64,000 nucleotides of DNA from Periconia sp. R9002 (Eukaryota > Ascomycota > Dothideomycetes > Pleosporales > Periconiaceae). Below, one piece after another: positions 1 to 11,151 of this stretch (position 1 is the stretch's first letter; every line of letters begins with the position of its first letter). The notes below the pieces were generated by a model that was not told the DNA's origin, did not search any database, and worked only from the letters and a program-made list of their open reading frames with translations. The DNA lies in the NCBI GenBank assembly GCA_023627715.1, contig JAMAHW010000015.1, positions 496,001-560,000 of the forward strand. Direction: 5' to 3'. The translations under genes and the position numbers were made by a program.

Positions 1-2148
1 TCATCTTCTGCCCAACATGCCTCTGAAGCATCCCCGTCTAGTACACCCTCCAAACGCCAAGGAAGTCTACAGGAATTCTTTGCCGATGAGAATGAGTCTC
101 AGACGACTATATCCGCCTCAAAAAATATAAACTCGGCTGTTGAAAAGGAGAAACGACGTATTGGCGACCTCTGGGTCCAGCAGCTTGTCAACGCTGGTAA
201 CTGGAAGGAAGCTGGCAAAGTCGCCGGTCGTGTCTTAGGCACCTCACAAAGATGGGAGCACTGGGTGTGGAAATTTGCTCAGGCGAATCGTTTCAACGAG
301 ATTGCCCCTCATATTCCCAAGAAGCAAATGCAGCCACCACTACCGTCCATGGTCTATGAGGTGATTCTAGGTCACTACATCATCAACGACCGAATAAGAT
401 TCAAGCATCTCTTGGAAGATTGGGATCCGGAGCTCTTTGACATCAATAGTGTCATTGAAGCAATCAAAAGCAAGCTATCGACTGGCGATGTTACTGAAGA
501 TACAATAGAGGGCGGCGAATCAGGCAGAGACTGGCGTATATTACAGGACGCACTGGGAAAACTGTATCTCGCTGATGGACGACAAAGAGAAGCACTGCGC
601 TGCTACATCCGCCTACAGAATGCCGACGCTGCCATGTCTCTCATACGAGATTTTCACCTTGTGGAAGCTATACGAGATGATATCCCAGGTTTTGTCTTAC
701 TGCGTGTATCAAAGGAGCAGTTGGAGTCTGCTTCGTTGGCTGAGCTCGAGGAATCTTCATCTGAAGCTATTGCCACGTTAGTTGAAGAAGCTTGCCGTGG
801 TAATGTCCCTGCTCATGACGTTGTTGAACAGCTCCAGCTCCGAGAAATCTTCAAGCCATTTCTCTTCTTCTACTTGCGTACATTGTGGAAACCCGAGAGT
901 CAAGAGCGCAAGGGTAGAACAGCTAGGGAACGTGTCAATGCAGGCCATCTTGCGGTCAATGGCAAGCACATCGCTGAGGAATTTGCGGATTTGATGGTCG
1001 AGCTTTTTGCAGAATACGACCGAGAGCTTCTATTGAAGTACTTGCGCGAATCTCAGAGCTATGACCTGGGCAAGGCGACTGCCATTTGTGAGAGGAGAGA
1101 GTACATTCCCGAGCTAGTGTAAGTCCATTGTTGTACTTTTTTTTTTACTAACGATAAGTATTAACATGATAACAGACATATTCTTTCAAAGACAGGCCAA
1201 ACAAAACGCGCCCTTTACCTCATTATTGAAAGACTCTCCGATGTTTCTTTCGCCATCTCGTTTGCCAAAGAACAAGATGATCCAGAGCTATGGGACGATC
1301 TTCTTGAGTACTCTATGGATAAGCCACACTTCATTCGCGGCCTCCTAGAAGAAGTAGGGACGGCAATCGACCCTATACAACTCGTCCGACGCATTCCCGA
1401 AGGCTTAGAGATCGAGGGCTTGAGAGACGGAATTGGTCGTATGGTCCGCGAGTACGAAATCCAACACTCAATATCTGAAGGTGTAGCAAGAGTGCTTCGG
1501 GGCGAAGTTGCAACCGGCATGGAGACACTGCGTGCAGGACGAAAACGCGCCGTGAAGTTTGAGGTCATACCTTGTGACGATGACAATACCGAGGCTCCGG
1601 GTTCTACTGAAGATCTGTCGAACAGTAAAGAAAAGCGGAAAAATACTCGTTCGAAAGAATTCGACTTACGTCCCAAAAGCATTGGCCCACCAACTGCGGC
1701 TAATCTCACGACAAAAGATACATCAACAACAGCCAACACTTCTACTGCTCCGGGTCCGCACCTGGACCCGCCGCCGCCGGAAACTCATGGCGGCGAAGCC
1801 CCGCCTGGTCACTGCACCGGATGCCACCGACCCTTTACCCTTCCCACTGCGGAGGAAGAAAGCATCACGGAGGGTACGCTTCCGTTATCTCGCGACACGC
1901 TCGTGGGTTTCGCGTGTGGGCACGTCTTCCACCTCTCTTGTCTTCTGCCCAAGACCAGCGCCAGCGCTAGTGTGGCTGCCACTTTGCAGCAACAGTTGAG
2001 CACCGATGCGTTGAGCGAAGGCATTGAGGGGCGCTGGACGAGGAGCGTGAATACTAAGATTACCCATGCATTGGTAATTAAGAGTGCGGTGGGAAGGGGG
2101 TGCGTGGTTTGTAGAGAGAGGGAAGACGTCGTTAGTGAGACGTCGTGA
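1..2148 (+). CDS. VPS41: Vacuolar sorting protein Vps41 (HOPS subunit), 5' end cut by window
   Basis: The reading frame is open from base 1, so the start and the N-terminal beta-propeller lie upstream. Exons are 1..1118 and 1176..2148; the intron is GT-AG and 57 bp, and splicing keeps the frame (Val codon GT|A). The visible protein starts in a Ser-rich linker, then has the helical clathrin-heavy-chain-repeat region typical of fungal Vps41 (WKFAQANRF, GRDWRILQDALGKLYLADG, ALRCYIRLQNADAAMSLI, and after the intron LWDDLLEYSMDKPHFIRGLL). It ends in a RING-H2-like Cys/His cluster: CTGC near base 1815, CGHVFHLSC near 1917, CVVC near 2101. Vps41 is the effector-side subunit of the HOPS tether, which docks late endosomes and AP-3 vesicles at the vacuole. 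Identity is firm from family motifs. A low-complexity Asn/Thr/Pro linker separates the helical region from the RING. Confidence 0.93.
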
Positions 2149-2782
2149 GAGGGAGAGTAATGGTTGGGCTGTGATCTGTATATGTGAGGAAATTAGGTTT
2201 AGAGCATGGTGTGGCATATCTTTTGCATATTTCCGATTGATTTTGTAGGATTGGAAAGAGAGGAGATAGAGGAGAGTGGGTTCCTATGGTCCTCCAGCTA
2301 CCCTTGCCGTGACATTAATCAGTTACTTCGAAGTGTTGTACATGTATTTATATAAATATCGATTAGCTTTTGTGGAGGATGAGCAAATATACGAAGTTCA
2401 ATGGTGAACATTGAAGACATATTGATGATCTGTATAAATTGTATTAGAATCACGTGATTCTGTTGTTTTCACGACATCGAGCGTCGAAACGTCAGGACGG
2501 TTATTCGAAGGTTGCTGTTGTCACCGTATCTATAATTTTTATTTTGCACGCAGTCCTTACAGATATTTCATTGACTTACTGTATCTAGCAACGGTACGTG
2601 CACATGTGTTCTCGGCTCAACGCGATACGGGGTTGCCGCTGTTACAGCTGTCACATCCTCGAACCCAAAACTGTTTCAAGTTCAGCCAAACATCAGTCGT
2701 GCGGATGGGGTTATAAATTCAGGATGAATTCCATGGCGCGACACACAGTTTCTCCCCAATAATTTTGCTCGACAAATTCACT
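2149..2782. other. Intergenic spacer, VPS41 3' side / SET gene promoter
   Basis: This 634-bp AT-leaning spacer has no supportable ORF. A TATA-like ttataaattc lies at about 2711, roughly 70 bp before the SET-gene ATG, and could be a core promoter element. Nothing else is recognised. Confidence 0.4.
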
Positions 2783-3874
2783 ATGCCGTCCGTTCTTCCG
2801 TTCACGCTGCTCTCTCTTTCGTGGACCGTCTTAGCGTCTTCACCCAGATGCATACTGCCAATCCCATCTTCAACACACCTTAATCAAGTTCCATCGTGGC
2901 TCTCTCTCGATTACTCATGCACTGGATCTCCCCAAGTATGGGAAGCTCGACCAAGCCCGGGGAAGGGTATGGGTGTGTTTGCTACACGCGCGCTGGAACC
3001 TGGGGACATTATTCTCGCGGAACCAGCCATCATCAAGATTGAACCACCGGATTTCCGCGACGGGGCAGCATACCCGCTAAGCAGCATCGAATCGCTACTT
3101 CACAATGCCTTTGACACACTCCCCGAGGAAAAACAAGCCGAAGTCATGTCGTTACACGCCCATCTCACACCTGACGAAGAACAAGAGGACGAAGATAACA
3201 TGTTAATCCCCATCTTCCGAAGCAACGCCTACATAATCGGCAAAACGCATTCGGAACTCGGTCTCTTCCCCAAAGGTGCCAGAATCAACCACTCCTGTCG
3301 CCCGAACTCAAGTCAAGTCTGGATAGACAAGCTCGGCAAGCGCGTCGTCCGCGCTGTACGCCCCATCTCAGAAGGCGAGGAAATCTTCGCGACTTACATC
3401 CCTTTGCTGCGTGACCAGAAAGCTCGTCAGCAGCGCCTGGATCAATACGGCTTCAAATGCACCTGTTCGGCATGTACGCAGGACCGCGCAGCCCAAGCCG
3501 CCAGCGACGAGCGACGCTCTTCCATCCGCAAAGCCTTTGCCGACTTTGAGCCGCAGCTTACGCTGTCCGTCCCACAAAGCATCAATGGACGAAAGCGAGC
3601 AGAGAGGAATGCCGCAGCGAGTGTCGATCTAGCTAAACTGGTGGAAGAAGAAGGTCTCGCAGATTACTACGCCCAAGCGTACCGCGTCGTCGCGCTTAGC
3701 TATGCGAGAATCGAGAAGTGGGATACGGCGACGCTGTGGGCGCATAAGAGCTATGAATTGAACCTGGTTGCTGATGAGGACGCGCCGGCTACGCTGGAGA
3801 TGAGGGCGTTAACAGAGCGGTTCATCCAGAGCTGGAATGCGGAGTTGTATAATAAATCAAAGCAGGAGGGGTGA
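2783..3874 (+). CDS. SET-domain protein with N-terminal signal-like sequence
   Basis: Single exon, 363 aa. I start at the ATG at 2783 (MPSVLPFTLLSLSW); the same frame runs a few codons further up but without an ATG. The N-terminus is a hydrophobic stretch ending near Ala-Ser-Ser, which looks like a signal peptide or membrane anchor. A SET domain follows: GKGMGVFATRAL (SET-N), the pseudoknot motif RINHSCRPNS starting at Arg167, GEEIFATYIP (SET-C), and a post-SET-like CTCSACTQD. The C-terminal third is helical and TPR-like. SET domains transfer methyl from S-adenosylmethionine to protein lysines. Fungal genomes carry many SMYD-like SET proteins of unknown substrate, and this belongs there. A secretory signal on a SET protein is unusual; localisation is inferred, and the true start could be internal. 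Confidence 0.82.
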   Translation: MPSVLPFTLLSLSWTVLASSPRCILPIPSSTHLNQVPSWLSLDYSCTGSPQVWEARPSPGKGMGVFATRALEPGDIILAEPAIIKIEPPDFRDGAAYPLSSIESLLHNAFDTLPEEKQAEVMSLHAHLTPDEEQEDEDNMLIPIFRSNAYIIGKTHSELGLFPKGARINHSCRPNSSQVWIDKLGKRVVRAVRPISEGEEIFATYIPLLRDQKARQQRLDQYGFKCTCSACTQDRAAQAASDERRSSIRKAFADFEPQLTLSVPQSINGRKRAERNAAASVDLAKLVEEEGLADYYAQAYRVVALSYARIEKWDTATLWAHKSYELNLVADEDAPATLEMRALTERFIQSWNAELYNKSKQEG

Positions 3875-4802
3875 GACGTACTGGTGTACCTCTGATAACT
3901 ATAATTTAAATGTCTGCGTTACGATAGCTAAGGAGGGCTATAAGCGCTACCTGAACGTTGACATTTCTTGCAGATTCTATCAGGATTCAAATTATGACAT
4001 TGCTTGATAGTTCAGTTACTTGCGGTATCTACATGGGAGAAAACATGACAGCTTCTATATAAGCAATGCCAATACCTTTCGTGCTAAAGCTTGCTTTATA
4101 TTCAGTATCTGACAAGGAAATTATAGTAGCAATCACTAACGACTCCACGGAAGTATGATTATTACACTGGCATTTAGTTGAATGGAAGCAGTTGCTTACC
4201 AATAGGTTCGAATGCGTTTTGCCATGTATTATGGAAGATAACTTTTGATGTCAGTTTTTGGGCTAGATAGGAGATCAATTGTGAAGATTCAGTCCATGGC
4301 TGGCGCAAAAGATCAATTCCCAATCGCAGATTTTGATAACATAAACTCTAATCCTCTAGTCATACAGAAAAAACACCCTCCTAGATATAAATTCATTCAC
4401 CAACCATTGATCGTCCCAGAAGCGAACAAGTGCTAGATTGAAGGTCCATGATCTTATGAGGGGTAAAGCCATCTAACACGCGAGGACACATCATTGCTGG
4501 CTCGAAGAATATGAAATATAAGAGGAAATCGAAAAGCTCTTCATTCAATTCAAACCACATAATCCTTGGAATTACAAATCACACAAAAAAGGCACAAACA
4601 AAAGGGTGCTAGATATCCAAGTTTGTAACTCCGTCCGCGGCCGCTGAGTACCGGTTTTAACCGCATTCGGCGCAAGCATCTCCCGAATCGAGCAGTCCAC
4701 GCGACCGAAACGTTCACCAACAAAAGCTAGGCCTCTCACCTTGAACAATCTCGCACACTCAATCCTTCCCAGCCTACACAATCTCGAGAATTCAAGAAGA
4801 GA
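3875..4802. other. Intergenic spacer upstream of BNA6
   Basis: This 928-bp AT-rich spacer has only short, compositionally unconvincing ORFs (for example 63 codons at 4245-4436). No repeat or RNA gene is recognised. The last 150 bp carry the presumed BNA6 5' leader. Confidence 0.4.
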
Positions 4803-5835
4803 ATGTCAGTGACAGAAGGAGCCCCCGCACACGGCGCGGTGGCACACCTGCTACCGCAGACCTACAAACGGCTAGTTTCGGAATGGCTCGAGGAAGATAC
4901 ACCCAGCTTCGACTACGGCGGGTTCGTAGTTGGCGAGGAAATTTCCGAAGCCAGGCTATTGGGAAAGAGTGAGGTGAGTTGCATAATTCTCCGTCTAAAT
5001 TGCTGGAATGTAATGTTTTTCGCTTAGGGTATAGTTGCGGGTGTACCCTTCTTCGACGAAGTGTTTCGTCAGTTAGATTGCACGTGAGTATCCCTTGCAA
5101 ACTTCCCTTACCTACCATCTGATCTCTCGACTTGGGAGGAAAAGTGTAGAATGGCACGTCAAAGAAGGGACCTCCTTCCAACCCATCACGCACTGCGCCA
5201 CTGTCCGAGGACCCGTCCGCAAGCTCCTCCTAGGTGAACGCGTCGCTCTCAACACACTAGCACGCTGTTCAGGTATAGCTACAAAATCCCATCGCCTCCT
5301 GCAACTCCTTAGAAAAGCTGGATATCCCAACATCCTCGCCGGCACGCGCAAGACGACGCCTGGATTCCGGCTGGTGGAGAAGTACGGTATGCTTGTCGGT
5401 GGCGTGGACGCGCATCGTGTTGATCTATCTGCCATGACTATGCTGAAAGATAATCACATCGTCGCTGCGGGAAGTATCACGAATGCCGTGCGAGCGGCAA
5501 AGTCAGCGGGTGGCTTCGCGATCAAGGTCGAAGTGGAATGCCAGTCTTTTGAAGAGGCTGATGAGGCGATTGCGGCGGGGGCGGATATTGTTATGTTGGA
5601 TAACTTCACGCCAGAGGGTGTCAAAGTGGCGGCTGCACAACTCAAGGAGAAGTGGGGGAGAGGTACAGGGGATCGGAAGGCGTTTTTGGTGGAGGTTAGT
5701 GGTGGCTTGACCGAGGAGAATGTCGAGCCGTATGTGTGTGGGGATATTGATATTGTGAGTACGAGCAGTATTCACCAGGGCGTCAAACATGTAGACTTTT
5801 CTCTGAAGATTGTGCCGAAGGGAACTGGAAAATAA
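4803..5835 (+). CDS. BNA6: Nicotinate-nucleotide pyrophosphorylase (quinolinate phosphoribosyltransferase)
   Basis: Exons 4803..4973, 5028..5083 and 5145..5835 give 305 aa. Introns are 54 and 61 bp with GTGAGT donors, and both junctions restore family sequence ([27 protein letters not shown]). The enzyme condenses quinolinate with PRPP, releasing CO2 and PPi, to give nicotinate mononucleotide: the last dedicated step of de novo NAD synthesis from tryptophan. Diagnostic motifs are [65 protein letters not shown] and [10 protein letters not shown]. Length matches fungal Bna6 (about 295-305 aa) and no catalytic motif is missing. No targeting signal is seen, which fits a cytosolic enzyme. A regulator and a Tna1-family permease gene lie just downstream. 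Confidence 0.95.
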
Positions 5836-6026
5836 GAATGGTGGTGGACAGAGCTTGAAGGTGTGAACGGTTGGGCAGGACATGTATCATTCATGAGTAC
5901 CAAAAATATGATGAATCGAGTCAATACATGAGTACAAGAATGATACTTCAAAAAATCGAGATGACCTTCGTTCAGCAAAAAGAAGAGAAGTTGTCTTCAT
6001 TCTCTCGAGAGAGCAAAAAAAGATGT

Positions 6027-6123
6027 TGTCGGCTGTGAGGTTCGAACTCACGCGGGTTTCCCCAGTAGAGATTTAACTAGATCTACTTAAATCTACCGCC
6101 TTAGACCGCTCGGCCAAACCGAC
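6027..6123 (-). tRNA. tRNA-Leu (anticodon UAA) with 15-nt intron
   Basis: The reverse strand folds as a class II tRNA. Acceptor arms GTCGGTT and AGCCGAC pair over 7 bp including one T-G, with discriminator A at 6027. The D-arm contains GGCCGAGCGGTCTAAGGC, there is a long variable arm, and the T-arm holds GAGTTCGAACCTC. The anticodon stem is GTAGA/TCTAC and the loop reads TT-TAA-G, so the anticodon is TAA (6087-6089), reading UUA. A 15-nt intron (6071..6085) sits one base 3' of the anticodon, the canonical place, and can pair with the anticodon arm as eukaryotic pre-tRNA introns do. Mature length would be 82 nt before CCA addition. Confidence 0.95.
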
Positions 6124-6270
6124 GTGTTTTTGCAACAATATTTGAAATTTTTCTGATTATCTTGTAAATATTGCTTAAGAAAAAAATCCATCACCTGAGA
6201 ATCTGACGCCATTCCGCACACATCGGAACAAGGGGCTGGTTCAGCGGGGCGGCACTCCAAAAGTACCGGA

Positions 6271-6280
6271 TGACGCGTCA
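6271..6280. promoter_or_regulatory. Perfect palindrome TGACGCGTCA upstream of Zn2Cys6 gene
   Basis: A 10-bp perfect palindrome about 275 bp before the regulator's ATG. It combines two TGACG half-sites (bZIP/CRE-like) around an ACGCGT core (MluI cell-cycle box-like). It could be a bZIP or MBF site, or chance. Confidence 0.3.
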
Positions 6281-6555
6281 CAAATTTTGAGCCGCACTAA
6301 TGAGGCAAAGGCCCAAAGTAAAAATAAAAACACCAATTAGAGAATTACTCAATTAGTGCCAAGTGAAATCTTCGGTTCGCAATACAAAGGTAGTCTAGTG
6401 CTGACTAACAGACATACTCGATGCCTACAGAGGATCGGACATTGTATCGGATTCCATAGCGCAAATCAGGTTCCTTGAGACAAACGATTTCTTCATGTCA
6501 TCGCTTGCAATGAGATAAAATTATCGATTCGAACTACCGACTTGTCGATGGTAAC

Positions 6556-8447
6556 ATGGAAGATGCCGCTGCGAAACCCGTTGACCGCAGCCGTATAGCG
6601 TGCATCCAATGCAGGAGTCGGCACGTGAAATGCGATGCCACTCAACCGACGTGCAACAGATGCTTGAAAGACAGGAAAGAATGCATATACAAGAAATCAA
6701 GGCGGGGAGGTCTCGATAAAGCAGCTTTGGCCCGACGAAAATTAAGATTGGAACAAGAGGCCGCAGGACAAGCCCAACAACCTCAGCAGTCTCTACCGGA
6801 TAGTCCTCCTCGGGCACCGATGACAACCACGAACCATGATCTTCCGGATGCTATGCTGAAGCAATTTGCGTCGGATCTCCATCTAACCCCATCACTACAC
6901 CTTCCAGCCAATTCTCCAGCGTCTACGCAAATGTCGTTCCTCTGCAACACGGATCGTTTGTTGGAAGTCTACTATGAAAACTTCTGGCCGGCCTTTCCCT
7001 TTACAGTGCCAAACAATTACATGCAGCAAAGGAGGTTAATGATCAATCACGGCATGAACAACTTGCTACTTGTTCAACAGTGGGTCGGGTCCATCTACGC
7101 TCCGTGGACACCCTCGGAACCGTATTACAATGCGGCGTCTCATGCTTTAGCTTCACCAACACTACCCATAGATCCATGGACTGTCCAAGCATTAGTCATC
7201 ATGTCCTTTGCGGAATTTTATTCAGATATGCAGTTAGAGGCACGCAAGAATGCCGATAGAGCTATTGCATTGGCGCTTCAACTACAAATGAATAGTAAAG
7301 CGTTTGCAAATATCTATGGCGAAGGAGATGTCGTGCTAGAAGAGTCATGGAGAAGGACTTACATATTCTTAGTGCTTCTGGACCAGCATCTCGCCATAGT
7401 TAACAATAGGCCGATGTTTACACTTCGAGACATACCAAATCTTGTTGACTTGCCATGCGAGGACGAGGATTTCATCTCAGGGGTAAGCGAATACTTTTGT
7501 CCTTTTTGGTGAACTTGACTCCTAAGATACTCTGCAGCAAATTCCTCCACCAGCAACATGGGAGGAGTATGATACGCGTGAGTTCGCAGACGTCGAAGTC
7601 ATATACTCTTCACTAGTGTACCTGCTCGACGTTTCCAAGATTGTGTCATTCAGTACGTAGATTCATCCAATGCCAACGACGCGACTAACTAAGCGTAGGC
7701 TTGCGAATGTTTATCAAACATGGCAGAGTCAACGATGAATACGTCAATTCCATCGACGCCAAAGTCGCGGCGTGGCAGTCGTTGCTTCCGTCTTGCAAGC
7801 GCGATCCACTGCGGCAGGATGGGACCGTGGACGAGGTCATGTTTCTAGCGCACGAGATGGCCGCGATCTTGATTGCTTCTGTCCATCGTCCTTTCAGCTC
7901 GTTGACTTACAGCGGTGAGGAGCTATCAACCCGTGCCTTCATCTCCGGCATTACGCCTACCGAGCCATCGAAAATGCATCGGAACGCGCACACTGCTCGA
8001 ACTCTGAAGGCGATTGATATACAAACCAGACTTCTCTCCATCCCGTGTGCGATGGAGAAGCACAGTGTCGGGTTGAGCACGGTTGTGGCTCGTCTTGCCC
8101 TCGCTCAAATAGCGGCCTGCAATATTCTTTTAGATGACTACGGACTGGCCATAGCTCGCGACCGCGTTCGTCTCAGCATCGGTTTTCTAAGCAATCAGGG
8201 GACGTTCTGGCCGCTTACAGCGAAGATTGCGAAAGAGCTCAAGTACGTGTCGAGAATGACATTGTCCAGTTTACCGAGCACAGTAACGCAGCAGCAAGGC
8301 GCTAATGCCGAGATTGAGATGCCACGGGATGAACTCTTGTGGCCCATTAACCCAGCGACACAAATCGACATCTATGCTGGACTGAGCCTACCTATGGATT
8401 GGTCGGCCTCCATGATGGGGTATACGTCTTCGTCTACGTCGAGCTGA
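6556..8447 (+). CDS. Zn2Cys6 binuclear-cluster transcription factor
   Basis: Exons 6556..7482, 7538..7652 and 7699..8447 give 596 aa; both introns (55 and 46 bp) are GT-AG and keep frame. The DNA-binding domain is N-terminal, with cysteines C16, C19, C26, C33, C36 and C43 spaced CX2CX6CX6CX2CX6C, followed by basic KKSRRGG. After a Gln/Pro-rich linker comes a helical middle region like the fungal-specific MHR domain (YYENFWPAFPF; WTVQALVIMSFAEFYSDMQLEARKNADRAIALALQL; ESWRRTYIFLVLLDQHLAIVNNRP). It is presumably a nuclear, pathway-specific regulator. It lies between BNA6/tRNA-Leu and an MFS permease, all on the same strand, so the permease is an obvious candidate target by position alone. Confidence 0.92.
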
Positions 8448-9532
8448 GACCAGTCTAAATTCGCAGCCATGATAATACCCCTTACTCTGAACCGGGGGCG
8501 CAACCTAGATCCAGACGTAGTGCAAATGGACAATGGGGCCTCGTGGTTCAGAGGGTCCACCAGAGAAGTGAACGGATCCATGAGAAGATCCCACTTCTTC
8601 CGACACTGAGCCAGGGATACTTCGCATGGACATTTTCACAATCGGACAAAGTACGATAACTCCCTTGGTCGTGACGAATGCAATGCTTGGGAAGATAGGC
8701 TAGATGAAGTACCATTTCTCATGTAGAACGGTTCTTATCGCTTCGTAGAGTCAGTCCATGACGGTTCAACTTGATACCAAGTAACTGGAACAGCCATCAA
8801 TCCTTCGGAATGGTACGACCAAAGTCTTATGCATAACAGTACTCAGTTATCAGGCATCGGGTCACGATCCCTGGTAACCATAGTGGCCTCGGGGAGTAGC
8901 TAGTAGGTGCATACATGGGATGGGGATATACGATTTGGGTAAAGCGAGGCATCCCATCCAGGCATCGTCGTGGCTACCCCCATCTTTCGGTATTCCTCCT
9001 GACTGACCACCCCCATTATTGGCACAGTACCCCAGAAGCTGGGCAGCCGCAGCGTTATCATGACAGGCTATCGGTATCTAGCGCACGCGAGCGCGGCGTG
9101 CTACGTCAGGACCCATTGGGCTAGGCTATCACGCCCCGCAGTAGTTCGTCCAGCTACCTATCACAACTTTAAAAGGTTGCTCTCCGACCTCCGCAGTCGC
9201 AGTGGCAATCACCTCCGAATTTATTTACCTTACTTGCCGGAGACTCATCGACATGACGGTTCCTGCCTTTGGTCACAAGATGAGATTCTGCTAGACCCCA
9301 AACCCTACCTGATTGATCCCACCATCAGTATATTCATCGTTTCGCCATTCGCAAACATTCTAGCCGACTTGCGATCCTCGCAGGTCGACGTACCTCGTCT
9401 TGATCCCCGCCATAAAACTTGTCTACGCAAGCGCATTGCAATCGCATATCATAACCTCGCCAATCTTGCTCTGCTTTCCAATTGACCAACAACATCTCCA
9501 AGTAGTCGCTATATCAAACCTTCAACGCCATC
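8448..9532. other. Spacer between regulator and permease; likely permease promoter
   Basis: This 1.1-kb spacer holds ORFs up to about 140 codons that match no family I know and have no convincing start context, so I leave them out. An A/T run (ctttaaaaggt) lies near 9168, about 365 bp before the permease ATG. No TIR element is seen. Confidence 0.4.
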
Positions 9533-11151
9533 ATGAGTGACTCAGACATCAAAATGGACGATGCGAGGACGGCCGACGAGCCAAAGTCAATAGGAGAGGG
9601 AGAGGCCCAAATGCACGAGGCAGACCCCGTAGCTGAGGGGAAGCTGGTTCGCAAACTCGATCTTCACCTGGTCCCCGTGGTCATGCTGCTCTATTTACTA
9701 AGCTTCCTTGACCGGTGAGTCGAAAGCATTCCATGCGTCAGCAACCTCACGCCAACTTGCTAATCCCCATGCGTCCAGAGTAAACATTGGAAATGCCCGA
9801 TTGTATGGTCTGGAAAAGGACCTCGGGCTCAATGCTTCCCAATGGCAAGTCGCCGTGTCCATCCTGTTCGTGACCTACATCCTCTCCGAAGTGCCGTCGA
9901 ACCTGGTTCTCAAGAAGCTTCGCCCGTCGCGCTACATCTGCTTCATCACCGTTGCCTGGGGTCTCATCGCAACACTCACGGGCATAGTGCAAAGCTACGG
10001 CGGCCTCATCGCATGCAGACTGCTCCTAGGTCTCGTCGAGGGTGGTCTCTTCCCCGGAATGGCCGTCTACCTCACCTTCTTCTACACCAAGCGCGAACTC
10101 GCCCTCCGCATCGGCTACCTCTTTGTGTCCGCTGCACTGGCAGGAGCCTGCGGCGGTCTCCTCGCGTTCGGCGTCGGCCACATGGACGGTGTAAGCGGCC
10201 AGCGTGGATGGCGTTGGATCCTCATCATCGAAGGTCTCCCAACGGTCGTCCTCGGTGTCGCCATCTACTGGGTCCTCCCCGACAACCCAGGCCACGCCTA
10301 CTTCCTCAACGACCAAGAAAAGCAGCACGCCGCGGAGCGTCTGACCCGGCAGTCAGGCTACACGGCGTCGGCGGCCAAATTTCACTGGGACGACGTCAAG
10401 AAGTGTCTCAAGGACTGGAAAGTGTGGGCCTTCTCCTTCGCCCAGTTCGGCGTCGACACCATGCTCTACGGCTTTTCGACCTTCCTGCCCACCATCATCC
10501 GCGGGATCCAACCCAAAGCATCCACCTCCCTCATCCAGGTCTACACGATCCCCTGCTACGCGCTCGGCGCCATCACGTACATCATCGTCGCGCGGCTCTC
10601 GGATAGCCAGCAGCGGCGCGGGCTGTACGCCGTCGTCTTCGGCATCGTGAGCATCGTCGGGTACGCCATGCTCATGTCGGACGCGGGCTCCGGCGTGCAC
10701 TACGCGGGCTGCTTCTTCGTCGCCATGGGTCTCTACGTCAACGTCGGCCTACCACTCGCCTGGCTCCCTACCAACAGCCCGCGCTACGGAAAGCGAACCA
10801 CGGCCACAGGTCTCCAGCTCACCATCGGTAACTGCGCCGGCATCATGTCTTCGTTCGTACGTTCTACCCCGTCCCTTTCTCCCTCTCTCATACCTGCCAA
10901 TCCTCATAACCCACTAACCCTACGAGCAGTTATACCCCGCCTCCGAAGGCCCCCGCTACATCCGCGGCCACGCCGTCACCCTCGCCATGGTCGGTTTCGC
11001 CAGTCTCGTCTACGCCTTCATGTGGTGGTACTTCTCCATGGTCAACGCGCGCCGCGCGCGCGGCGACGAGGATCACAAGATCGAGGGCATGTCTGACGAG
11101 GAGGTCGCCGAGCTTGGGGATGATAGCCCGAGGTTCATTTACACCGTCTAA
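9533..11151 (+). CDS. MFS permease, Dal5/Tna1 anion:cation symporter family
   Basis: Exons 9533..9714, 9779..10856 and 10930..11151 give 493 aa; introns are 64 and 73 bp. The first junction rebuilds the family signature LLYLLSFLDR-VNIGNARLYGLEKDL at the end of TM1. Other ACS-family marks are LSEVPSNLVLKKLRPSRYI, CRLLLGLVEGGLFPGMAVYLTFFY, GWRWILIIEGLPTVVLGVA and WLPTNSPRYGKRTTATGLQL. The hydrophobic pattern suits 12 TM segments with a charged cytosolic N-terminus and a central loop near residues 260-290. The family moves organic anions such as allantoate, nicotinate, pantothenate and biotin precursors. The substrate cannot be read from sequence; nearness to BNA6 makes nicotinate a reasonable guess. 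Composition is more GC-rich than the neighbouring regulator. Confidence 0.92.

Noticed and set aside
8886..8960. Inverted repeats gcctc/gaggc and gggatg/catccc
   Set aside because: The arms are interleaved rather than nested and short, so no clear hairpin or TIR element.
8915..9485. Possible small genes upstream of the permease
   Set aside because: ORFs of 69 and 141 codons overlap in different frames, lack family motifs and fall in the presumed promoter.
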